A stretch of DNA of 64,000 nucleotides, taken from Wuchereria bancrofti (taxonomy: Eukaryota > Nematoda > Chromadorea > Rhabditida > Onchocercidae). Each line of letters opens with the position of its first letter. Position 1 is the first letter of the stretch. Under the pieces are notes generated by a model, which saw nothing but the letters and a program-made list of their open reading frames with translations, had not been told where the DNA came from and did not search any database. This document shows positions 10,870-20,920 of this stretch, in pieces. Made by a program: the position numbers and the translations under genes. The stretch spans positions 6,680,399 to 6,744,398 of the forward strand of contig SSBO01000001.1 of assembly GCA_005281725.1 (NCBI GenBank), written 5' to 3'.

Positions 10870-13800
10870 ATGACGAGTGAAGATGGACCGAGTGTGGATG
10901 GAGATGGAAGTGAAAAGAAATTGTCGAAGAAAGAACTGAACAAACTGGCAAAGCAACAAAAGAAAATGGAGAAAAAGGCCGAGATTTGATACCTGACATT
11001 ATCTTTTACGTTCTTTTTTATGTTCTTTTTCTATTCCAGATAATTTGTATATTGTAAATATAACTCTGATAACAGTATTGGAAATTTAGCATGCAGTTGC
11101 ACGTGTTGAAGAAAACGAGAAAGAAGTAGACGAAGATATCTCGAAAGGTTGCTATGGCGCGTATGGAATTATACAGTCTGCTGAGTTAAGGAGATTGGAT
11201 TTCATTGATGTTAAAGACGTTTTCGTGAATTTAGAAGGACATGAGGTGGGCTACGATATGGATTTTTAAGCATTTTTATATGTGTGTTTAAGAAATATGC
11301 ATCGTAAAAGTATTACATTTTGAAATTTGGTAGAGCTAATTCCGAAATATAGTGCCTGCTGCACGTATATTGTAATTTATAGCCATGCTAAGCATTGAGG
11401 TTTGGAAATGTATATCTCATCACAATGTCCAGAAAAATTTAAATTCAATTTATTTAAAGGTATTCTTATCATGATTATATTAAAATACCTGTTGATCTGA
11501 ATAGTTACTGGGATAAGTTTCAAAATAGAATAATATCATCGGGTGATTGAGATGCGTACTACAGATTATTGATGTATGAAGTTTTGCACTGCAAATTTCT
11601 CGTTCAATGAATCTTGTTGCTTCCAGATTTGGATTCGAGGCCGTTTGCATACGTCGAGGATAAAGGGAAAAACGTGTTTCATTATTATCCGTCAGCGAAT
11701 GCATTCGGTACAGGGAATGTTGTCTGTTGGAAAAGAGATTAGCAAGCAAATGTTGAAGTTTGTTGGAAATATTTCGAAAGTAAAATTTTCTTAATCGAAT
11801 ATGTTTTCCCCTGATACTTCTTAGTATATAAGACTTCGTTATTTTGAAAAACATTTTTAGGAATCAATTATTGATGTTAGAGGTGTTGTAAAAAAAGTGG
11901 AACAAGAAATCACCAGCTGTACACAGAAAGAGATCGAAGTGCATATCACGCAATTGTTCGTTGTTAGCACAGCAGAACCACGCTTACCACTTCAAATAGA
12001 AGATGCTGCTCGAATTAAAGAGGAAGGCAAAGGCACAGAAGATTCATCTTTATCTGTTGTGAATCTCGACACACGTCTAGATAATAGGTTTTCTTTTCAG
12101 TCGATATTTGAGAACTGACTCTAATAATAATAAAAAGATGATTATTATGATTTAATTACCTGACCAGTTGGTTCTGTTTTTTCTGATTATCAAAATATGC
12201 ACTGTTCTCGTTACTGAGGAGTGTGCTGTAACATATTAACTTCATTGCTCTGAATTATACGCTTCAGAATACTAAAATCTAAAATAAGGGCGCACCTCGA
12301 AATTTTTTGTTTATTGAGTCTTACCGTAGTTAGCTTTGCTAAAACTGAAAAAGATTCATGATTGGAATAATTCACGAACTGTGCTAGGAAGTATACTGGA
12401 AAAAGAAAAGTATTTGTTAATATTAAGAGTACTGGATCTCCGTACGCAGACAAGTCATGCTATTTTCTCTATACAAAATGGTGTTTGTGAGCTGTTCCGA
12501 AACACTTTAAAGAAGCGCGGTTTCATGGAAATACATACGCCAAAAATCATATCTGCAGCGAGCGAAGGAGGCGCAAATGTCTTTGAGGTTATTGATTATT
12601 CCTTTTGCTTGCAATTCTGGTACAAATTTGGTTGAGCTGTCAATCTTTTCATCATTTTAGGTTTCATATTTTAAACGTTCTGCTTACCTTGCTCAGTCAC
12701 CGCAGTTATATAAACAAATGGCAATTGCTGCAGATTTTGACAAAGTAAGCAATTTTTAGAGACGTTTATCCTTTCTGTTAGTTGTGATTTGGTTTATCTC
12801 ACTAATCCGTACGCTTCATTGTTTTGCAGGTCTTCACTATTGGTGCTGTTTTTCGTGCAGAAGACAGCAACACTCATCGGCATTTAACAGAATTTGTTGG
12901 CCTTGATATTGAAATGGCGTTTAAATTCCACTACCATGAGGTAGGTTTACTTTGGATTGTTAAATTTGGAAATATATTTAAAACGTGGAATAGAAAGATA
13001 AAGATATCAGTACGGAGTTTTCTATTCAGAACTCTTTTTAAAGCTTAGTTTCAGGTTCTTGAAACCATTGGTGCTGTTTTGATTGATATATTCAAAGATT
13101 TGCAAGCGAAATTCAAGTATGAAATTGAGACAGTTGGCAAGCAGTACCCCTGTGAACCATTCGAATTCGTTGAGCCTGCCCTTATACTCAAGTTTGTTAC
13201 GCTGTTGTATATATGCAGTATATAAGGTTCAGATGATTATCCTAATTTTTTCATTTATTGTAAATATTTATCTGCTTTTTAATCAATGTTTTTATCATTT
13301 TCTTCATTTTTGCATATATTAATTTCATTTGAATTACAACGTATTACATATAAAGCAGAAATACGAAGGCTAATGAAATGAAAAATAGTGAATTTTAATG
13401 ATTTTCAGATATCCGGATGCTGTCAAATTGTTGCGAGAAAGTGGTGTGGAAATAGGAGATGAAGATGATTTAAGTACTCCGGTAGAGAAATTTTTAGGTA
13501 GATTGGTAAAAGAAAAATATCGGACGGATTTTTATATACTCGACAGATACCCACTGGCAGTTCGTCCATTTTACACTATGCCAGATGCGAACGACCCGAA
13601 ATACTCCAACAGTTATGATATGTTTATGCGAGGTGAGATTTAATCTTAATTTGGTTGTTTTTTAGACTTAGATAATTAGTACGACTCTTAACTTGTGACA
13701 CACATTGCTCTTGATTGTTTCAATGATGAGCTTTCAACTGTAGCGACACACAGTCTAGTTGATCTACCATTTATTTCTGAAAACGATTTTGTATGTTTCA

Positions 13801-14375
13801 GATGAAAAAAAATTGTGTTTGAAAAAATATGCAATCGGTTACTTTCACTTTTCCTCAGTGATACCAACTTATTACTTTTTTATCATTAAGGTGACATTAG
13901 GAAGTGAAATTCTTCCGTTATATGGCGCACAGCGAACCCATGATGCATCTTTGTTAGCTGAAAGAGCTGAACATCAATGTGCTCAACTGGGACAGCTAAA
14001 AAATTATATTGAAAACTATTGCTCGTTGTATGAATAATTATTTTATGGAACAATTGCAATTCCAGGAGAAGAAATATTATCTGGTGCTCAGCGAATTCAT
14101 GATGCATCTTTATTAACTGAAAGAGCTAAGCATCACCAAATTGATTTGGAAAAGATTCGAGCTTATATCGACTCATTCAAATTTGGCTGTCCGCCACATG
14201 CTGGAGGTGGCATTGGTAAGAAATTTGTTTCCCTTTAATGCTTGGTTCGTTTTAGAACATTCGAAGTATTTCTTACACTTCAGGATTAGAACGTGTGACG
14301 ATGCTGTTCCTCGGACTTGGAAACGTGCGTCTGGCATCCCTCTTCCCACGTGACCCGAGAAGATTAACACCGTAA
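10870..14375 (+). CDS. dars-1: Aspartyl-tRNA synthetase, cytosolic type
   Basis: The enzyme charges tRNA-Asp with aspartate in the cytosol (class IIb synthetase). The exons are 10870-10983 (3' end uncertain), 11090-11245, 11627-11779, 11861-12087, 12428-12587, 12661-12744, 12830-12940, 13055-13191, 13409-13632, 14066-14215 and 14284-14375, giving about 535 aa. The N-terminus has the lysine-rich extension of animal enzymes ([19 protein letters not shown]). Next come the OB-fold anticodon domain ([18 protein letters not shown]), motif 1 ([20 protein letters not shown]), motif 2 ([15 protein letters not shown]), [11 protein letters not shown], and motif 3 split across the last two exons ([15 protein letters not shown]). 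It ends RRLTP like the human enzyme. Two oddities: no GT donor follows exon 1 in frame (AT occupies the expected site at 10984), and a second, degenerate copy of the exon at 14066 lies at 13901-14037. Confidence 0.97.
13901..14037 (+). pseudogene. Degenerate tandem copy of the penultimate aspartyl-tRNA synthetase exon
   Basis: This stretch sits in the intron before exon 14066-14215 and is clearly its paralogue: it reads [20 protein letters not shown] against [18 protein letters not shown] in the functional exon. It keeps an AG acceptor (ACATTAG) in exactly the same phase. It carries a two-residue insertion and loses similarity after ...LKNYIENY. It stops at TAA (14035-14037) before the PHAGGGIG block that leads into motif 3. 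Only 28 bases separate its stop from the functional exon, too few for an intron. Inclusion would therefore replace the real exon and truncate the enzyme without motif 3. It is either a decaying duplicate or an alternative last exon for a shortened isoform. Confidence 0.85.
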
Positions 14376-15340
14376 AGAATTGTTCCTTGTTCCTATGCAT
14401 GTTATTCTTGCGTTTTATTAATTTATTGCGCTTATTCCTCCTTAATTTTTTGCTGTAGTTATCAGTAGCTTGTGATTTTGTTAATTCTGATTCACATTGG
14501 ATAATTTCTATTGATAATGATGCTTCATGACTCATTGCTATTACCAGTTTTTATATAAATTGTTTTTTATACTGCTCAAGGATATGCTGTCATGTGAAAA
14601 ATTACTAAGACTCAAAGCATAAGACGACCCGAATGAGTCTTTGAATTTCTCGTCTACTTTAGTTATGCCAAATGCATGTGGTGGGTGCAGTATTACGTTG
14701 AAGATTAGGATCTCCACTTTTTGAAGGATGAATTTAAGGATGAAGTAACGGATTTTGATTTCGAGTCATAACTGAGTTTAATATAACAACATTATGTAAA
14801 TTACATTATTCAGACCGTGTTCTTTGCTGTTTTTTAACCTCTTAGATTTACTGCAAAAAAGACCGTAACAGCAGCCATGACAAGCATAATACAAAAGTTG
14901 CAGCAATTAACATAAACAAAGATTAGTCAGTTGATAAGATGGAGTTACGACTGCAGAGAAGTCTAAAGGACCGAGGCTTCTTACTTTTTCCTCCAAATAT
15001 TACTGGGAATTATCATTTTCTAAAGTGGTACTATATTGTTGCAGTCACTAAGAAGAAGACTAACACTTCAAACTAAGAAGTCCAAAAAGAGGAACAGAGT
15101 GGGGATCGAGTTTTTTGATTAGTTCATTAAAGGAATTTCACCGACACAAGGTTCCGTCCTTGCATTTTAGTGCGAATGTTGTAAATCGATATAGTTCCAC
15201 ATATCATCGCCTTCCTCGTACTCCTCAAAAAAGTAAGATCCAAAGAGTGTGAATAGTCCCGGATAACCAGCCGAAATTTTTTCATTGAATGGATACCTCT
15301 GCAAACTCCAGCTAGTAAACTTTAGAGATTTCCTGGAAAT
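14376..15340. other. Convergent intergenic region
   Basis: This is the space between the 3' ends of the synthetase gene (+) and the ballast-domain gene (-). I see no coding exon, RNA gene or repeat in it. Confidence 0.5.
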
Positions 15341-16636
15341 CTATTCTTGAACTAAGGATTTATGCATCAAAATTACTTCCACATAGATAAATTTTGAAAG
15401 GAAAGAAACCTCAACTATTTTGTTAAGAACACAAAGTGGTGGGTCCATTCGATTGCCCTTTGATTCACTGCCATGAATCCAGTAGCTGAAAGAACGATAA
15501 GCTAGATAACGATATTCACGATTGGTAAATGTAAGTATATTCCCCAGCCAGCTTGGACAAACTCCTGGATGCTCTGCTAACATGTTCAGCACCTGAAAAA
15601 GTTTGCTTAAAATTCCTCGGGCGAAAACATGACTTCACAAGTGGTTAGGACCTCAGGACGGGATGACGTTGTAGAAGTGCTGTAGAACATGTACACATTA
15701 ATTTCAGCTTGACAATATTATGAATGCTGCAGATAATTTTACCAATTATTCCTTTTATAATAGATACTACTATGAAGTGAGCATCTGAGACACTATTGTG
15801 CAACATTTAAAAAAGTATATCCAAATGAAAATTACCTCTGTATCCAAGCATATGCTAGCAAACGACACATGTTCAGTAATACATTCCAAATTGTTCATCT
15901 TTTGGATCAATCTTTCTGCGTGAGCGCAATTTCCCTTCAAACCATTTTCGACTTCATGACAGCAATACGCATAACTGCAACTCTCAAGCTATTTAAATAT
16001 AAAAAAAATCCTAAAAACATACAATATGCAACTAATATTAAAGTAACTTAAAAGGGAAGAGTTCTGCTTACAAAGTTTTATATTTACATAAATACAATTT
16101 TTAACTAAATGTTTACATAAATACAATTTTTAACTAAATTTTTAACATAACTAAATATATCCAATAATCACTCACCACACAGGAATATGCGCAACCGGCC
16201 TGCAATGACCGCAAGTGCAGAAATCATTCACATTCCCAACACGTCCTTCTCTCAAATGACAGGACAGAATGTAGTTTTTGCTGAAAACAAGCACTAATAT
16301 TACTACAAACAACAATGCACACTGTGTTAGTCGTTTTTATAACTTATAATGCAACCAAAAATCTACCTTGAAAGAAACAACAAGGCTTTAACAACTCAAA
16401 TACATCTTTTTCCATTAAACGACATCCCGCCACAAACATCAACAGTTGAAATATGAAGAAAAGTGCTGCGAAGGTAAAGGTAAACGTAACCACTATCGTT
16501 ACCGTTCACTAATTCTTCTCTCAACATCATCGAATGCCATTCGATAGAAGAATTCGGTATTGCTCGTAGTCATTGGTAGAAATGTTCTCCGAAGTTGATA
16601 CCGTGCTCTCCTTCTTGCTGCCCGTGCTTCATCCAT
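15341..16636 (-). CDS. Stand-alone P2X7-type cytoplasmic ballast (P2RX7_C-like) domain protein, 209 aa
   Basis: In transcript order the exons are 16636-16503, 16280-16176, 15974-15836 and 15592-15341. All phases agree and the total is 630 nt. The start ATG lies about 40 bases behind a TTTTTGTAG acceptor. Residues 1-45 are arginine-rich and lack any channel sequence. From residue 64 the protein follows the order of the C-terminal domain of vertebrate P2X7 receptors: DFCTCGHC (Cys66, 68, 71), YAYCCHEVE (Cys84, 85), LECITEHVSFASICLDTEVL (Cys111, 122), then REYRYLAYRSFSYWIHG and PPLCVLNKI. In rat P2X7 this domain binds zinc and guanine nucleotide (established knowledge). There is no transmembrane segment, so the protein is likely soluble and a Zn-binding role is inferred. 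The 15974 acceptor (GTTGCAG) is the least certain junction. Similar stand-alone domains occur in other animals. Confidence 0.85.
16083..16139. repeat. 29-bp tandem duplication in an intron
   Basis: A 28-bp block (TTTACATAAATACAATTTTT followed by AACTAAAT) occurs at 16083-16110 and again at 16112-16139, giving a period of 29. It lies in the second intron of the ballast-domain gene. The copies are identical, so the duplication is recent. Confidence 0.85.
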
Positions 16637-17364
16637 CCTAGATTTTCTCTTTTGTTTTCTCGTGTAAGCTACAAAAAGATTATTGATTAAATGTAAAACT
16701 GCAACTGGTCTCTGAACCGAATAACTGCCGAATCTTTGAAGGTGCATGTGAATAAGGATAAAACAATAGCAGATGCCATCTATCCACGTCATCCTTCATC
16801 CTGAGACTTACCCAATAAACCACCCATTCATTAACCACACTAGATTAGTTAATCATGCTAGAGTCTAGATATTCGTGCCACAGTCTGCCAGAAAAGAAGA
16901 GTAAGATCCTGAAAATTTTCCCGGTACGGAACAAGAAGATTCTAAAAGAATGGATAACTCTGTCAAATTCTTCTCTGTAATATAAAAGTTCATAAATATG
17001 CAAATTTATCACTTTGATATTAACTGTCATCATTCTCCCCCCTCCTCCCTCTCCCCTTCCACTCTTAGTATATTGCAAGGATGATACAGCTGAAGAATCG
17101 TCAAATGGCGCTTATTCTACGCAGACAGAAGCAGTACGAGACATCACGTATCTGTAAACAGTCATTATTCCGGTCCGGATGAATTACACTTAAACTGGAG
17201 CAGCATTGACAAGCATTAGCAAATCGTGAAACTAACTGTTCCCTTTTACCTCCCTTTCAATCAACCAATCATCAATCAAACCAACCACTAGAAATGTTGG
17301 CAGTACATATTCTGCTTCCCCCCATACTCAATATCAGTCCTTGTGTTGTCTCGGGAGAAGTCTC

Positions 17365-17413
17365 ACAGACAACGTCCTACGGACATTTGTGATGTCCGTA
17401 GGACGTTGTCTGT
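17365..17413. repeat. Perfect 21-bp inverted repeat with 7-nt loop
   Basis: The left arm at 17365-17385 (core CAGACAACGTCCTACGGAC) is exactly complementary to the right arm at 17393-17413, with loop TTTGTGA. The arms are GC-richer than the flanks. It is not next to a coding exon. Confidence 0.9.
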
Positions 17414-17768
17414 TACCTCTTGTATAGCTGCAAGGTAAGCGCCGATTTCAGTACCATCGAGAGGTTTCTCGAGATTCTCTAGTTGTTTGTATCGAGAAGA
17501 GGTAATTTATTGGGAGAAACACTCAATATCTCCTCAATATTATGTTTCTATTTCGGATCTATCAGCATAGACTGTTATAAACAGAGTCATAAAGGATTAG
17601 TACCATCTTCAAAAGAAACAGAGTAAAAAGAAGATCGGCTCAGAGACCAAAATAACTGACAGACAGTAAATATCTCCGAGGATATTTGCATTTTGCAGCA
17701 CTTCTTAGGATGTTATCCAGTGACCTGGTGTGTCCTTAGTGTTGTGTGATCTATCCTTCTTCACTTAC

Positions 17769-18319
17769 TCATTCATACGTTATCTTCAAGTGCTTGATTA
17801 GAGATCATTAAGGTTTATAAGTTAAATAAATCCAGCAACACTCATCATTAATCCATTAAGTTTCGTAATTATGCTGATCAATCATTCTTTTAACAGCAGT
17901 TAGTGTTTGCAAATTAAAAGGTTTATAAGTCAGGTTCTTCTCTTGCTAATGCATCACCTTTCTATTCATAGTCAATGTTATTGCTGCTAAAGAGAAATTG
18001 TGTTTGTAACATAGTAAAGCCGGGAAGTAGCGGGAAAACATTACAATCTTTCCTAATGATTCTTAGGAACATCCGAATGTCATCTGTGACTGTCATATTT
18101 CTGTCTATGGAAGATTTCCTGCTGAGAATACAAACAGAAAGTATTTGCTGGTGACTGTCAGATTAAAGTGTTAGGTGAGAATGAACTTTCAACTTTAACC
18201 CTTTCAGATAATTCTTTTACGTTTTTTCATAGACATTGTATTTGTTCGTTTCACTGTCATTCCACTGAATGTCATTCACTGTAAATTTGACTGAGTGAGT
18301 TTTGGTGAGATTTCCGAGA
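17769..18319 (+). repeat. Copy 2 of the 0.55-kb direct repeat (other copy 9940-10492)
   Basis: This copy has the same orientation and near-identity as copy 1, 7.83 kb downstream. The flanking sequences are unrelated to those of copy 1. Unlike copy 1 it is not near a plus-strand start codon; the next plus-strand gene begins 2.6 kb further on. Confidence 0.95.
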
Positions 18320-20920
18320 CTGATTCGAGTGTATTCTCGGGTGTCAGTTTACTAGATCTGTTTCAGAGCAGCAAATCGATAATTAGTAACAATTGTTGGT
18401 GATGTGAAGCTGATAGTAGTATGCGGAAAAATTAAACTTTTACCCACCACAATGATCTGATTTGCATTAACTCATAGAAGTATTACTTCGTTCAAGAAGA
18501 TATTCCCATTTGGATTTTAAAACAAAAATTTTGTTCCAGAATAAAAAATTCAACTTTTCTACTGTTTGCAAGATTAAGAAGCGTTATTACCAAATATCAA
18601 TTTAGTGAATCATTTTAAACATTTAAGAGGTCTAAAATGCAAACATCGGCTAGGAGATTTGTTAATTTGATAGGGAATAGTCAACAAGCCAATACTGCTT
18701 ATTGCAACATTGAGTAGTATCATAGATGTTTTGAGGTACGATGCGTTGTTGACGTTGTTGTGATTCTTCTCTCTTCATCACGTTATCCTTACTTGATAGT
18801 TGATTTTCTCGCCTAGAGCGAAATGGGACTGAAAGAAAAATAGAAAGAGATAGGGAAACTGATAAAGCCGAAATACATTTAAATTATCCTACCGTTTATG
18901 TTACCATCGCAGCAGTAACTTGACGCATCAAGCTTCGAAAAATTTGCATTTTCCTGCAAAGTTAAGCTAATATAGTGTGCCTTGCATCTCGGCAGAAATA
19001 GAAATGAGTAATCCTTGAAGTTCACCAATTGATCCTATCACTACGAAACCTATTTTGTAATAATTATTTTGGAACACTGCTGAACAGCATCTTCAGATAA
19101 ATTCAATCGTATAGTCACTATGGTGGAACAGTCTAGAATTTATAGCTAATCCATAACACTGTTACTTCTAAACTGAAAAAAATGTCTACAAAAACAATAC
19201 ACACTCGAAGCAAATCGGTCAGCACAGCAATGTAATTAATAGCTGCCCTCAGAATTTTCAATTTCGATACGCGTTTTGCATTGGATCGTATTGCAGGGAG
19301 ATGAAATTTCAACGCAACAAAGGCCTACAATAAAACATTTGCTAAGCAATCTAATTTGACTTAGTTGAAATCAATCCCTACACTAAAATTTGGATTTCAT
19401 TAAATTTATTTCAATTTCATTCACACTCCGCTGAAAAGCCTTCGTCGTAAACTATCCATTAATCTTCCTAGTATGGAAAAAATAAAAGTCAGTCAATCAA
19501 TATGATTATCCCTGATAATCTATTATTACTAAAATGTTGCTTTTATTCTCTAATAAATAAGGAAGATTCTTTATTTCTCATCTTTTGACAAAAAGCATCA
19601 TCGTAGAGTAATCTCTTCTAGATAATACTACTTGACTGACGAAGAGAGTCTTTCATAGGAAGATAAAGTACACAAAAAATAAGTACTCTATTAAAAATCT
19701 GAACTGTAAACTTAAAGCTGTATAACCTTTGAACGTAAAAGCAACATTTATCTCTAATATACAAATTATACTTGATTAACAGCATGAACTCGTGTTCGTT
19801 CTCGGGCATTCCGTTTTGCAACCATAAATGGTGGACGTTCCCAAGCACGCTTCAATACCTTTCGCGGTCCTTTTCCAAACTGTAGTGAAGTCGCAATATG
19901 CATTTGAGATAACACTGAGATGGAAATCCTTCTAAATATAATTTCAATGAATTTCTTCCCTCCTAATTAAAATGCTGAAAAAAGAACTTTCGCCTCTCCT
20001 GTTTCTTTGATTTATGACTAATAAATTTCATCTTAGTTTTAGTAAAACTGCTATGAATTTCTGCACATTCCTCAGTCGATTTCTGTATTTCAAGAAAATA
20101 AAAATCTTTGCTTAATTGATAGATAAGATTATTTAACAAGTAAAAAAATAAGCAAATTAAGTAAGAAATAAAAATAAGTAATGCTTTCCAGACAAGATGA
20201 GGCATTTACCTGTGTTGATTAAGCAGGTGTGCTAATAGAATTCTTAATGTTCATTGTTTAAATAATTAATGAATTTCAGTCGTTTCTTCTGTTTTTATTC
20301 CTGGCTGATTAAATTCTCTGCTAACATACGCCACACAGAGAAATTGTTGAGTTTCATGAAGTAAACCACAATTATAATGGAAAACCAATGACAGTATCTA
20401 GAAATATAAATATTTTTAATGCACAATTTTTAGTTCAGCAAAGTTGAAAATTTTTAATTTGCTTAAATTATTCTGAAATGCTTGATATACCATCGTTTTC
20501 TGACAGATGCTCATCTGAGAAGATCATGCATGTTCAAAACCTATCAATTTAACAAATTTGAGAAATTGTGGATTTTTGAACGACCATTGTTGATCTCAGA
20601 AGTGAATCATTCTCTGCGACTGAATATGCATAACGTCATCTTCTCTCCTTGTCACTGATATAAACCATTAACAGCACATCTTATCTATTGACAGCTGTGG
20701 TCTGTAAAGATGCAATAATTGTAGGTAATCCAATGGTAAAAGTATAAAATGAATTGTTGAAATTTTTTTGGATAAGTTTGTGAAATAGATTTGCTAAATG
20801 TTCATAGTTAGCGCAAACATTTGGATATGTGTGACAGTAACTAGTAAAAGATGCGGTTAGGTTCGAATTCGAATATGTTTTTAAGTAATTCGATACTTTA
20901 AGGATTTTTGTAATAGAGAA

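Larger units (their letters stand above)
16637..20920. other. Intergenic region between the divergent ballast-domain and ankyrin-SAM genes
   Basis: This 4.3-kb stretch contains a long perfect hairpin (17365-17413) and the second copy of the 0.55-kb direct repeat (17769-18319). It also presumably holds the promoters of the two divergently oriented flanking genes. The only open frames (for example minus-strand ones near 16845, 19618 and 19963) are short, lack splice context and read like AT-rich noise. Confidence 0.5.

Noticed and set aside
9940..18319. LTR retrotransposon, with the two direct repeats as LTRs
   Set aside because: The interval contains ordinary cellular genes and no gag or pol. 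The repeat ends are not TG...CA and no target-site duplication was seen.
20850..20880. tRNA-like GGTTCGAATTC motif
   Set aside because: It resembles a T-loop, but no acceptor stem, D-arm or anticodon arm can be folded around it.
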